Source: Anodontia alba (Eukaryota; Mollusca; Bivalvia; Lucinida; Lucinidae). Taken from it: 64,000 nt of DNA. Where the stretch lies: positions 69,656,768 through 69,720,767 of the forward strand of contig OZ024826.1 in the NCBI GenBank assembly GCA_964016985.1. The letters are read 5' to 3'. The notes under the pieces are model-generated. The model made no database searches, had not been told where the DNA came from, and was given only the letters and a program-made list of their open reading frames with translations. Shown one piece after another: positions 21,379 through 33,179 of this stretch. Position 1 is the stretch's first letter, and each line of letters begins with the position of its first letter. Both the position numbers and the translations under genes were made by a program.

Positions 21379-24258
21379 ACAAGAGGCCCATGGGCAACAA
21401 TTCGCTCACCTGAGTAAAACAGCAATTGCATATCTACAGATGCCATGCAACATTTTTCCAATATTGCCATAGAAACTAGGACAAAAATTTGATAGTGCCT
21501 TAGAAGGGTCAAAGGTCATCCTAGGATTATCATTTGAAAAAAAAAAAAAAAAAACTTGGTAGACCTTGCGTCCCCGATGGCATATACCACGATTCAGCCT
21601 CAAAGCTTTCTTGGTTCTGGAGAAGATGATTTTAAGTGTTTTACCACATATGAGTATGGCAGCAATCTTGTTCAATAGTGCAAAACCATTTGAACAAAGT
21701 GTTAGTACCACTTCGACAGAAGGCCTCCTGTAAAATCTGGTGAAAATTGGCAAGCAGTTTCAGAGAAGAAAACATTTAAAGATTTATACGATTTTATAAA
21801 TGTATAAAGCCCAGGGACAAGGGCAGACACGCCCAGGGGATAAAAAATTGATTGTAACTGACAAGTTTTACTACTTTAATCATACATTGTAAGTTTCAGC
21901 CATTTGTCTTTTATACATTTTTAGAAAATGGTTTTTCAAAATTTTGTATGGGGACGCAAATTTGACTTTGCCATAAAAAGTTCGAAAGTCATTCTAGGAT
22001 CATCATCTGAACAAACTTGGTAGACCTTCGATCCCCTATGCTATATGCCAAGATTCAATCTAAGAAATTTCTTGGTTCTAGAGAAGAAGATTTTTAAGTG
22101 TTCTTTTTCCATATATGGGCATGGCGGCCATCTTGTTCAGTGGTGTGGAACCATTTGCACAAATTGTCAATAGCCTTGCAACAGAAGGCTCCATGAGAAA
22201 TCTGGAAAAATGGCGGAGCGGTTTTAAAGAAGACGTTTAAAGATTACACGATTTTAAACATATATATAGCCAAGAAGTAAGGGCATCCCAGGGGACAAAA
22301 GTTTGATCTTACTAAAACGTTTTACAACTTTAACCATACATTGCGAATTTCAGCCATTAGTCTTTAGTACATTTTCAGAAAATGATTTTTCTGAACATTC
22401 TGATTCGTCATTCGTTTATGGATTTATGAGTTTGGATTACGGCTTTGGTACCATGACCGCAACTACTTTTCAACATTTTACCCATACAAGAGTAAGGTTA
22501 TGCCAAAGAAAGTTCAAAGGTCATCCCAGGATCACCATTTGAACAAACTTGGTAGATCTTGAGTCCCCGATGCTACATACCAAAATTCACCCTTGAAGCT
22601 TTTTTTGGTTCTGGGGAGAAAGACTTTTAAGTGTTTTACCATATATGGGCATGACGGCTCTTTTTGTTCAATAATGCAGAACTGTTTGAACAAATTGATA
22701 ATACCCCTTCGATAGAAGGCCAAATGTGAAATCTGGTAAAAGTTGGTCAAGCTGTGTCAGAGAAGATGACGTTTAAAGATTACGAAATTTCAAACATGTA
22801 CATAGCCCAGGGGCAAGTACAAATGACCCCGGGAGACAAAAAGTTTGATTGTAACTAAAAGGGTTTGCTTGTTTGATAACAGATTTAAAGTTTCAGCTGT
22901 AGTCTTTCATATATTTGGAGAAACAGAATTTTCAATAATTTTCCCCACATATATACCTAGCGACACAAATTTGACCTTGCCGTAAAATAATCAAATGTCA
23001 ACCTATGGTCATCATTTGAACAGACTTGGTAGACCTTGAGTCCCACATGCTATATACCAAGATTCAGCTTGGAAACTTTCTTGGTTCTGGAAGAGATTTG
23101 TAACTATTTTAACCATATATGGGCATGGCGACCGTCGTGTTTATTGATGCAGAACCGTTTGATTAAATTGTTAATACCCCGTTGACAAAAGGTCCAATGT
23201 GATTTATGGTTGAAACTAGTTGAAAGTTGTTTCAGAGAAGAAGACGTTGAAAGCTTACGGGATTTTTTATATGTATACAACCCAAGGACAAGGGCAGATT
23301 ACCCCGGGGGACAAAATTTTGATTATAACTACAAGGGTTTGATACATTGATCATACGTTGTTAGTTTCAGCCATTAGTCTTTAATACATTTTGAGAAACT
23401 GAATTTGCAATATTTCCTCCATACAAATGCATAGAGACCCAAATTTGACCTTGCCGTAAAAAGGTCAAATGTCAACATAAGATCATCATTTAAAATACTT
23501 TGTAGACCTTGAGTCCCCAATACTATATATCAAGATTCATCCTTGAAGATTTCTTGATTCTGGAGAAGAAGATTTTGAACTGTTTTACCATATAAGGAAA
23601 TCGCAGCCATTTTGTTTAATGATGCAAAACCAATTAATAATACCCATTCGACAGAAGACCCCGTGTGATATCCGGTAAACATTAGGTAATCTTATTCAGA
23701 GACGAAAACGTTTAAAAATTACAAGATGTTACACATGTATATAGCCCATAGGCAAAGACAGATAACCCCTGGAGACAAAATTTTGATTGTAACTAAAAGG
23801 GTTTGCAAATTTGATAATACATTGTAGGTTTCAGCCATTCGTCTTTAACAGATTCTGAGAAACTGACTTTTTAATATTTTCCTCTTACAATTGCATGGTT
23901 ACGCAAATTTGACCTTGCCATAAAAAGGTAAAATGATAACCTAGTGTCATCAATTGAACAATATTGGTAGCCCTCCGATGCTATATACCAAGATTCAGCC
24001 TCAAAGCTTTCTTGGTTGTGGAGAAGAAGATTTTGAGTGTTTTTACCATATATGCGCATGGCGGTCATCTTGATTTACGGACCGTGACCGTTTGAACAAA
24101 TTATTGAACCCACCCCCTTAGTTAACAGAGGGCATCAAGTAAAATTTGAAGAAAATTGGCTCAGGGGTTTCAGAGAAGAAGTTGTTCAATGGTGTGAACG
24201 GACGACGGAGAGCAAGTGATTTACAATTGCTCATCCTGAGACTTGTTCAGGTAAGCTA
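21379..24258 (-). repeat. GCTCACCTGAGT-bounded block with ~480 bp tandem units
   Basis: Opposite orientation to 18400-20600. AAGAGGCCCATGGGC..TTCGCTCACCTGAG lies at the left and a degenerate CAGGTAAGCT at the right. TTGGTAGACCTTGAGTCCCC (or close) recurs near 21557, 22018, 22550, 23026, 23503 and 23966. Each unit has ATGGGCATGGCGGCCATCTTGTT, AGAAGGCC..GTGAAATCTGG and TTTCAGCCATTAGTCTTTAAT. No coding sequence. Confidence 0.75.
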
Positions 24259-24381
24259 AAAAGCGAAGAGGAAATAGTTGTCATTCTTGTCATTTGGCAG
24301 ACCTATAATACTTGACTGCAATACTTCTATACCCTTGGATATACCATATATATTGATGATCTATGATAGAAATACCCAAAT

Positions 24382-24838
24382 AGTTTGGAGATGATAGGCA
24401 ATATTGCGGTAGTTTGATAATTGGAAGGATCAGCCTTACAGCCGCCTTTGAATATCGGAAATACTTTGGCACGCTTAAGCTGATCAGGTACTTTTCACTA
24501 TTCAAACTTTCATTTATGGGAGCAGCAATACCGGGAGATAAACTTTGAACGTTCATGTTCAGGATCCTAGGACAAAACCCATTAAGCCCAGTCGTTTTAG
24601 AAGCTTCTAGGGCTTAAATGAACTTGCTCTGACGTGGTATCCTAAAATAAACATCAGTTGGTACTTTACTGCGATGAAGTTAGAGAAATCAGCCACCAGC
24701 GGTTCACTTTCATTTCTGTTTAGCAAATCAGAAATCGATGTAAAATATTCATTCATTTTTGAAGCAATATGCCCGGATGCAGTGATCAATTGATTGTCGA
24801 TGGTAATTTCTTCCGGCAAAGTGTTGTTATCACCTTGT
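24382..24838 (-). mobile_element. LINE reverse-transcriptase fragment, inverted partner of 29401-29858
   Basis: Minus-strand frames read LPEEITIDNQLITASGHIAS and KMNEYFTSISDLLNRNESE, then (other frame) VPDQLKLAKVFPIFKGGC followed by KADPSNYQ. That is the linker and first motifs of a non-LTR reverse transcriptase. The match to 29401-29858 has about nine mismatches by my reading, and shares the same frame breaks. Confidence 0.88.
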
Positions 24839-25062
24839 GTTTATTGTTAACTTAGAGAAAATGTTTCAATATACGTGGGGTGATCAATATATTGGAGAAC
24901 TTTTACTATAACGCATCAAATATTCGTTCAAATAACAAATTTTGCACGCAACAAGTTATATCTAATTACGAGCAACGTCATCGAGTTATATACGTTCATA
25001 ACGTCATTCAGTAGTTAATGGTGTTACATTTCTGATGTCACGCATCACGCTCACCGTCGAAA

Positions 25063-26215
25063 AATGGCTGACGACGTCGTCGCAGAACAGAGGACAATAA
25101 TTACATTCTACGTAAAATTAGGGAAGAGTACTACTGAAATCATAGAGGATTTGCAAAAAAATGTCCGGAGAAGCTGTTCTTGTGAAATCTTTTATTCATA
25201 AATGGTGGCATCGATTTAGTGACAACAGAAAGGTCTCCACTTGTTCTGTGCGACAACGGAAGAAAAAATGTACTGCTGAGGAGTCATATGTAATGAGAAG
25301 ATAGAGGAATGACGGTTAGAAAAGGAATTCGACTTAAGCTATGGTACAGCCCAACAAATTCTGATCGTTAAGCTTGAATTAATACGCGTTTGTGCCAGAT
25401 GGGTACCTCGTTTGCTTCAGCCTAAACAAAAGAGGATAAGGGTACAAAAAAGTAAAAGTAAAGTCCAAGGAGTGCCACAATCACAAACCGCAGCCCTTCC
25501 CAGACACCGAGGAAGACAAAACCAAACAAACGCAAATCGAACAAAAGTACGAAAAGCACTAAGATTGGTTCTCTCTTCCCCAAGCGAGATAATCGCAATG
25601 CTCAAAGGACTGAAAAACACAAGAACAAAATAACACCGGGTAAGACTTAAAACAAATCGCCTCGTAGAATAAACCACAAAGCAACAAAGAGCAAGACTAA
25701 CATCGGGACCACCGACTTAGAACTGTCAGTAGAATAAACCACCGGGTGGAGAGGGTGGGGTTTAAAGCACTTTAAAATCTGTCGTGATCAGTCGATACGC
25801 AGAAGAAGAGATGGGTTTCTAAATAGAATAGTGGCATGTGAAGAAACATCGTTTCACTTCGTTGGGCCTGAAAGCAAGCAACACAGTTCTGTCTAGAAGC
25901 ATGCTTAATCGCCATCACCTTTAAAAGCTCGACTCTCTAAGTCTGTTGGTAAAGTAATGTCAACTGTATTCTGTACTGTACTGAATCATATGGTGCCAGC
26001 GAAAATACCGTCAGTAGTGAGTACTATGCACATTTCATTTGGGTTCCGCTTTAAAGAGCCATTTGAGACAAGCGTCCGGATCGTGCTGGGTAGGAGTTCA
26101 TTTTGCACCAGGACCACGCTCCTGTGCACGTGAGTCAACTTGTGAAGTTTACACTCAAGGAACTAGGCATAGAAGTTCAACCTCACCCACCTTCATCTGG
26201 CCCGCCGTATTAAAT
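25063..26215 (+). pseudogene. Mariner-like transposase relic split by a later insertion
   Basis: The N-terminal part is MADDVVAEQRTIITFYVKLG, then FIHKWWHRFSDNRK, then LSYGTAQQILIVKLELIRVC and ARWVPRLLQPKQKR (to ~25437). About 340 bp of unrelated dispersed repeat follows. The catalytic part resumes at ~25790: DGFLNRIVACEETSFHF (first catalytic Asp, of GDET, replaced by Glu in CEET), GPESKQHSSV, SVGKVMSTVFC, HQDHAPVHVSQLVKFTLKEL and VQPHPPSSGPPY. Multiple stops. It is a different mariner lineage from the copy at 4991-5629. Confidence 0.85.
25440..25780 (+). repeat. KVQGVPQ-type dispersed repeat, copy 2 (inside the mariner relic)
   Basis: Same family as 18840-19510. It carries KVQGVPQSQTAALPRH, then GTCAGTAGAATAAACCACCGGG and GTTTAAAGCACTTT. 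Its edges coincide with the break in the mariner coding order, so it inserted into the mariner copy and is younger than it. Confidence 0.78.
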
Positions 26216-26219
26216 TTTT

Positions 26220-27590
26220 AGTCTTATCACGATACCGTTTACAGTCAGTTAATTGTTTCAAACGTTTAAGTTTACCCCTCGTTGTTTGAGAATCTGCTTT
26301 ATCTTGATTCAGGTAGCCTTTTTAGTTTTTACACGTTTGAATTTGATAGGAGCATGATTGTCTAAACGCTTAAAAATAAGTCAAATCAGACAAACTAGGT
26401 ATTAAGTCATGTATCTCATGAAAGAGAGCAGAAAAAAAACACATTCCTCGTTAAAGTGTTTAAAACAGCGATATAACTTTGATACGTCAGTTTATATATA
26501 CAAAAACAACCAGTTTTATATCTTTTCGATTGAAGGATTGAGTTTATTTTAGCGAGATATGAAAAATCAGAACCCTGACTTCAAGTTAGGGAGCCTCTAT
26601 GCAAGCCGAACAATCATTTTATATTTGTTACCGTTCTTGAACTTAGGGTAAGGATCTGGTGCCAGTAAATCGATAATCGATTTAACCCAACCACGATGGT
26701 TTTTACTACTGATGGTTCTAAGGCACTTTCTCATTGTTGTGTCTTGTGGAACTGGTCTAGCATAGTGTTCGCTTTGTTGGTGAAGAGGGGGCTTTTTCTT
26801 TGGTCTGTGACTTGTTTATTGTGTCATGGGTAGTTAGCTCTAGCTTTTGGTGTCATTGGTAGGCTATAATCTGTGATTTGGCTATTCCTGGACAGTTTCT
26901 ATACTAGTTTTTAATGACAACTTTTCCTTTTAACAACATTAAAGAGTGATAAAATACAGCTGGATGAAAAACAATTTATGCTAAGTAAATAAAGGAAATC
27001 AGAAACTGCCATAATCTGATCCACTTGAAGTTCTCAACATCAAAGGGAAGGACAGACAGATACAAATAAACCGCCACAAAAAGAATAGATGACAAGCAGA
27101 GTTGACAGCCCTTTCTAATAAAAGGGGCAACTCTGTTACCCAAACTCAACTGAATATATCTTTAACTTACATTATTGTAAAAAGAAAACATTTGTAAATA
27201 TATACTTACTATGTACTATATGACGACAAGTTTGACATGAATATATTTGCTATAGATGTTGTTGTTGTTTTCTTGTTTTTTGGGGTTTTTTTCTGAAAAA
27301 GTTAGGAACAACATAAAAAAACGTGCGAGGACTTCAGTGTGCTTCTCCACAAAATTATAACCATGAAAATTATAATACAAGTTGAGTATAACCGAAATTT
27401 ACCATTTGACAAAGATATTTATTGAAACAAAATACACAAATGTTGCACAGGAAATAGAGTCTCAGGTGCACCGATTGTCAGAAAATGAGATTAATCAAAT
27501 TATGCGGTGAATAGTTTATAGCCGCCAGTGATGGATAATATTTATATGTATTTTTTTATTTTAGTCTGGCATGAACTGTCATAAAAAAGC
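26220..27590. other. Intronic AT-rich stretch with one repeat piece
   Basis: Only 27020-27125 is assigned, a reverse copy of the repeat at 8980-9090. A CTACTGATGGTTCTAAGGC segment near 26706 distantly resembles the CTGACCGTTC family. Confidence 0.5.
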
Positions 27591-28445
27591 TTCAGTTGGA
27601 TTTTCGTGCAGAAAATGATGGTGTCCCATGAATCATTGTACACTTGCTTGGATTAAACTCTACCTCTTGTTCAAGTGACCTAGCCCATTATGATCTTCTT
27701 TAAGTATCTTAGCATCTTCAAGGATAGATACAGATAAACAGACAACTGTAAAGTCGGCAAATAAAACTCTTGATCTTTTGTGATCAAGAAGGTCATTTAT
27801 AAAAACCAAAAATAGTATTTATTGGCCCAAGGATTACAGCTACCTATTAGGATTTCTCATTCTCTAAAACTATGGTTTGTTTCCTGTTTGAAAAAAAACC
27901 CTTAATCTAATGAAGAACATGGTCACAAATACTATATTGGTGTATTTAAAGAAACACTTTTCTATGACTGACCTAGATTAAGTTAGTTTGTAGCCCCTCA
28001 ATGGTATTTCGAGAAAGGTCCTCTTCCAGCATAACCAGCTCAGTTTCACAGAATTTCCTTGCTTTAATGCATTACCGCATGTTGTAAAGCATATAATGAG
28101 AGTCCTGATTAGTCACTAGATTTGATGCTTTAAGATTTACATAGAATGCAAACTCAGGAAATGGGCCTGCATTTTGAGACAGTGCTTTCGGTCGTCACCT
28201 TTCTTGTACAGTGGGCATCGGAGCGGGCACACGTTTGCACCATTCCAATCCCTGGGAACTCACCGAGTCTCAACTAACCTCTGAAAGATTTCCGAGGGAG
28301 CCATAATCTCGCGAAGTTCCTTGAGTACCAGTGTCTACAATTAGTCTTCAATTCGTCAGGACCAGCTGCCTTGCATACCATGCGAGTTGATTTAGAGGTG
28401 AAGACTGAATGAACGAGTGTTGAGAATATATGCCTTGTCTTGGTT
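27590..28445 (-). mobile_element. LINE reverse-transcriptase relic (second lineage)
   Basis: In reverse order of coordinates and in several frames the following appear: KAAGPDELK (28345-28375), VLKELREIMAPSEIFQRLVETR then VPRDWNGANVCPL (28220-28330), and YKKGDDRKHC. After a gap come ILGPINTIFGF, INDLLDHKRSRVLFADFTVV, CLSVSILEDAKILKED and EFNPSKCTMIHGT (27620-27850). These are the fingers, palm (FADD changed to FADF) and thumb landmarks of a CR1/Jockey-like reverse transcriptase. Many frameshifts; dead. Confidence 0.78.
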
Positions 28446-29049
28446 CTCAGTGAATAGCTTATTAGCCTAGGTCTGTTCCCCTAGAGACATGTTGATGTGT
28501 TTATCAGGGTGTACAGCTTTTGGCCTTTTAAATATGCTTACCAGTATCAGTAGACTCTTTAGTCTTGCTGATTCCAAGAACATCTTCAGTGTACAGATTA
28601 TGGACAAGGCTGAACTTGCGCATATCCTGGTACCTCGTTGCAAGGTATTCCTCCCTGTTCATACGGGTTCTACTTTGCTTATATTTTGGTACAAGCTGTC
28701 GCGTTTGTACATGTTTTGTTTATTGTCGTGGGTCCTCAATGGGAAGAGTGGCTCATCGTCCGTCATAAAGGATGTCAAGGAAGACCCACCATCACACAAC
28801 ATAGCCTACCAATTACATCAAGACTATGTAGTTGCCTCAGCCCATGGGCGTACACAATGACGAAAACAGCCACACTGCTTAGTCAGCCATGTTGTTTTTA
28901 GCCGGTGCACTCTTTTGTAACAAACAGCTGATTAACCAGCGGCTGGATCGGCTATGTGAGATAAAAATGCGCCCTAAAGACAGTTGTACTCAGTTCTGTA
29001 CTTTACTAGAAAATAAGAATAAAGGTATTTCAAGTATTGCAGTAAGATT

Positions 29050-29110
29050 AGAAATAAACGTCAAAAAGATTGCCTTTGGAAATGAAGAACACACTACAGA
29101 TTAGAAAATG
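29050..29110 (+). repeat. Short copy of the AGAACACAC dispersed repeat
   Basis: AAAAGATTGCCTTTGGAAATGAAGAACACAC, then a shifted GAAAATGGGAGTCTCG. Matches the unit at 5840-6175 over about 55 bp. Confidence 0.6.
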
Positions 29111-29375
29111 GGAGTCTCGCATTGCAGTAAGTTTAGAAAACTTCACCGACTCGTAAACAAAAAAGAATTGCAACAGATGAACTGCACCGTGGTCAGTAGA
29201 TAAAAAAAAAAGCCATAAGAAAAGATGGCAGATCCCCGACTGAAAGCCATCATGGCTTTCAGATGATTGTACATACAAAGAAGTTTTACTAGAAATACAA
29301 CAAACCCTTAATCCCAACAACATTCTGCAAAAAATCAGCAAGTAACAGCAAGGATATTGTATATATGGTATTTAT

Positions 29376-30420
29376 TTGAATACTATTAAGGACCTATTTG
29401 CACAAGGTGATAACAACACTTTGCCGGAAGAAATTACCATCAACAATCAATTGATCACTGCATCCGAGCATATTGCTTCAAAAATGAATGAATATTTTAC
29501 ATCGATTTCTGATTTGCTAAACAGAAATGAAAGTGAACTGCTGGTGGCTGATTTCTCTAACTTCATCGCAGTAAAGTACCAACTGATGTTTATTTTAGGA
29601 TACCTCGTCAGAGCAAGTTCATTTAAGCCCTAGAAGCTTCTAAAACGACTGGGCTTAATGGGTTTTGTCCTAGGATCCTGAACATGAACGTTCAAAGTTT
29701 ATCTCCCGGTATTGCTGCTCCCATAAATGAAAGTTTGAATAGTGAAAAGTACCTGATCAGCTTAAGCTTGCCAAAGTATTTCCGATATTCAAAGGAGGCT
29801 GTAAGGCTGATCCTTCCAATTATCAACCTACCTCAATATTGCTTATCATCTCCAAACTTTTCGAAAGGCATATCAATAAACACCTAATGAGATAAACTAA
29901 AATAAGCTTATTCATGAAAGTTAATCTTGGTTTAGCCAAATCATAGCTGTCGAACAACCTGGATGACCTGCATCGACAAAACAGTAAAGCTTTAGAAACA
30001 CTTTTGATTTATTCGACCACTCATTATTGATTACTTATAAATGGCTATATAAATTTGTAAATCTGCACAATTGGTTTACGTCCTATCTCAGCTGATGTCA
30101 ACAGACAACAGAAAGTGACTGAGGAATCTCAAAATATGCGACGGTAAAAGCAGGGGTTCCATAGAGATCAATATTAGGACCAAAACTGTTCTTAATTTTC
30201 AGCATTCTTATAAAATATTGTTATACTTATCTCTTTGCTGATGACGCTACTTGCAGACACAGTCCAAATATCAATGGTACCGAGACAAAATTCCAAAGAG
30301 ATTTTGACACAAATAAACCATGGACTAAAGAAAATTAAATACAAATAATCTACGATAAAACCACATATAGGCTCGTAAAGAAAGTAAAATGCAGATAAAC
30401 TAAGGTAAACCACACTTATG
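29376..30420 (+). mobile_element. LINE reverse-transcriptase relic, longer inverted partner
   Basis: The order of motifs is clear across frames: FAQGDNNTLPEEITINNQ, HIASKMNEYFTSISDLL, GLNGFCPRIL, VPDQLKLAKVFPIFKGGC, KADPSNYQ, LFERHINKHL, FDLFDHSLL, NWFTSYLS, YATVKAGVP, RSILGPKLFLIF and LFADDATC (30233). A thumb region with QRDFDTNKPWTKEN comes last. The catalytic FADD is preserved but stops and frame changes are frequent. The first 458 bp pair in inverted orientation with 24382-24838. Confidence 0.85.
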
Positions 30421-31017
30421 ACAATAGGAACAACGAAACGATTAAATAATTATAAAAATATCATTATATAAATCATCTTACAACAATGGTCTTAAAATCT
30501 GTAATTTGCTTTTATTGTCATTTTAATTTCCAGTATTTGGAGACGACTATTGTTATTTTTATGTTTCCTTGGTAAGGTAATAGCCATCCAGCCATTTGTA
30601 TATATGTTGTTTAGAATAGTTTTATAGAGGGTCACATAGTAGACTAGCTGTATAGCTAAAAGTGCTTACACTCTTAAAACAATGAATAAATAAAAACTCA
30701 AATAAAACGCAAACAGAGCCAGACTTTTGCGGTATAATTTTAGGATTTTATGTTATCAAAATCCGCACGCATATTATTTATTGAAATCACATGCATATAA
30801 TAGTAGCTTCGTGTAGATGTATCAAGAATTCATTTGTCCTCAAATCTTATAAAACTTTGCATGCTTTAATTTCACATTCGTTGTACACTTGTTCTGGCGG
30901 TAATGATAGAAGCTGTGAGTGCTTTTGTTAGGACAAATTGTTGCTGTGTCTCAATTTGATCAGCCTTGCTTTACATTCATTATTATATCTAAATGTTTAA
31001 AATTAATTTACTTTCAG
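30420..31017. other. End of receptor intron 1, no feature seen
   Basis: AT-rich, ending in a normal pyrimidine-rich acceptor before the exon at 31018. Confidence 0.5.
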
Positions 31018-31257
31018 GTTTGGAATCGTTTAGAGCAAATTCTACTCACGTTTTATTAGGGCCTTATGATGACGCTTTGGTTTTAGCAACAGAAGCTCTC
31101 AATATAGCATATATTGCTACGACACCAGTGACGTCATCAAGACTCAACTGCACATTTGAAATGCTACCAAGTTTAGATAAATTTAGTCAAGCTATATTTG
31201 ATCTGGTTCAAATATATCAATGGGGCAAAGTCAGTGTTTTTTTCGACGACAGTCGTG
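31018..31257 (+). CDS. Ionotropic glutamate receptor, exon b (amino-terminal domain core)
   Basis: Exon bounded by TTACTTTCAG and GTAAGTG, phase 1 at both ends (2 nt + 79 codons + 1 nt). The translation carries the hallmarks of an iGluR amino-terminal domain. It has a GPYDD turn after the first helix, NIAYIATTP (the strand where kainate receptors have a VPHI-type motif), a PSLDKFSQAIFDLVQ helix, and WGKVSVFFDDS, the counterpart of the kainate WKTVTVVYDDS strand. Sequons NST and NCT fit an extracellular glycosylated domain. Known for the family: this domain drives subunit assembly and sits outside the membrane. Inference: a non-NMDA (AMPA/kainate-type) subunit; the exact subtype cannot be set from this domain. 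This is the best-supported host exon in the window. Confidence 0.9.
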
Positions 31258-31318
31258 GTAAGTGAATCTTATTATTTCTATGCTTTCATGCTGGTAATTC
31301 TGGAGGCAGTTCAGTATA

Positions 31319-31359
31319 GCTAGCTAGCTAGCTAGCTAGATAGATAGATAGATAGATAT
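31319..31359. repeat. Compound (TAGC)n(TAGA)n microsatellite
   Basis: Five TAGC followed by five to six TAGA units, in the short intron after the exon at 31018-31257. Confidence 0.9.
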
Positions 31360-32122
31360 AACGGTCAACCACCCATGACCCTTGCTGGACAGAAAATGAA
31401 AATGAATATAATTATTCATAAAATATATTCTGGGTAGTTTCAAAAAGTTGCAGTTCAAGTAAACTATGTGATGGAAATGTGCTTTCGATATATCATGAAT
31501 TATCTGCTTCGTGATGTCAATAATTCTCCAATTCCTGGATGTCCTCACATATAATTTTACAACATACCGATACTATAATGCGAAAAACTGTTATTTGTGC
31601 TTTCATCTATAAATAATCCCTGCTGGATACTATTTAAGAGTGATAATATAATGGCTGGATGCTACCATAATGCAGCTTATAAAAAAAACAAAAATATGAT
31701 TAAAGTGTGTCGTGGTGGATTTTCCACCTTGAGTAAAATACAGAAGGGACCGTGTGGTTTATTTTGTTTTCATTTCTGTCAGTGTTTTGACTGGAGAATA
31801 GAAGCTCTCGTCTGTTGAAATAACAGTCTGGAGTTCAAATACTGCTCTGCAGAGGGTCTTTTTTTTATGTCTGTAGGAAGTTTCACTGAGATACAGATTT
31901 TTATGTTTTCTTTTTATCATTGTCTCAGAATGGCTTAAATGCGGATGCCGAGATGTTTGCACGTTAAAAAACCAGAAAACACAGAATTTGTTTGATTGTC
32001 AAATAAATTTCTAACCTCTTCGAGAATGATTCTGTTTCCATTTTCTGTATCCATTTAATGAGTCACAGGCAATTTAACCGGTATCTAGCCAAAAATATAC
32101 AGTGGACTTATTAGTCGTCCAG

Positions 32123-32319
32123 ACATATTTCTCGTTAAAGGCTTATCAGTTGTTGAGACGCTTCTTACCAACCATGAATTAATGATAAAGTCCTGGAGGC
32201 TACATGCAGAGACAACGGAAAGACAAGTCAGAGATCATCTAGTTCATATGAGGAGGATTTTCATGAAAACCTCTGTAGTATTCTGCAGCAAGAAAAACAC
32301 AAAAATATTACTTGAGACT
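32123..32319 (+). CDS. Ionotropic glutamate receptor, exon c (amino-terminal domain)
   Basis: The open frame runs upstream to 32089 in GLISRPDIFLVKG, but the phase-1 donor at 31257 is only compatible with the acceptor TCGTCCAG ending at 32122. That choice gives a Asp codon at the junction (DDSRDIFLVKG) and also removes six residues that would be extra relative to kainate receptors. The exon then reads through to a clean GTAAGT donor at phase 0. It encodes the second lobe of the amino-terminal domain: a helix, a basic stretch, a TSVVFCSKKN strand (counterpart of FHVIFDCS in kainate receptors) and the helix KILLET. The next exon continues this helix without a gap. An alternative acceptor at 32102 would break the reading frame. 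Confidence 0.85.
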
Positions 32320-32559
32320 GTAAGTATATTATTTACGTCTTTTCTTTAATTTTTGCTAAAGCAAATACATACATAGAAGACATATATTTAAATACCATAT
32401 ACTAATATATATATATATAAAGATCAAAGCACGAGTATATTTGATCACAGTAATACAATCCGTCCATGAATACCTTATGACGAATATGAAACCGCTTTAC
32501 ATATTATATTAACACGGGCGCATTACTTTCCATAAGATATAGAGTGCGAAATCGTCTCC

Positions 32560-32660
32560 AGGCGAAGGAAAGAGTCTGATCAGCCTGCGCAAATGTGCAG
32601 GCTGATATAAGTCTTCACTTTGCGCACATACAATCTTGTAGGAAATGTTGTGCCCCGGCG
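32560..32660. repeat. GATCAGCCTGCGCA bivalve repeat
   Basis: CTGATCAGCCTGCGCAAATG and TGCAGGCTGATATAAGTC form an imperfect hairpin. The flanking CACTTTGCGCACATACA and CCGGCGC fit the family seen at 11770-12380. Confidence 0.65.
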
Positions 32661-33179
32661 CATATAGTTCATAGTTTTATCACTCACCAAGTAACGAGGA
32701 TGGTTTTAAAAATGAGACTGGTCGCTTGGCTATATGTTTACTGATAAGTTCTGGCTGTGGAGGCTCCTGTTCGTTCACTTTTCCCCCGGTATCTGAGACC
32801 GACAGCGATCTATCATTGTGGCAATACTGTTTTAATGTCTTCATTTTTTTTCTGAAATTTCAAGGCAGAGAGAGACGGTGTATGAAAATATTAAACATAT
32901 TAATATTTCCTGTTGTTTTTTGTTTTAAAATTATTTCATGTATTATTGGCTACTTATGACCTCTGACAGTAGAAATGACAAGACCTGTCTCTAGACTATC
33001 CATTTAACTCGCGCTTGTCAATCAAATAAAAAAAATAAGACTATGACCTTAAAGGGGGTGGGGTGGAGGAGACATTGTACTGGATATAATTTTGGATGAA
33101 GAACATCTTCCATAGCTATCTGTTTACCAAATATAAAATAAATAAATAGTATGATTTGAAAAGTAGCTGAGAAAATACA

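Noticed and set aside
28489..28901. Three overlapping plus frames (123, 67 and 87 aa)
   Set aside because: They adjoin a minus-strand LINE relic, have no family match and no common codon signal.
32104..32122. Upstream extension of the receptor exon (GLISRP)
   Set aside because: No acceptor for this extension is in phase with the donor at 31257, and it adds residues not expected from kainate receptors.
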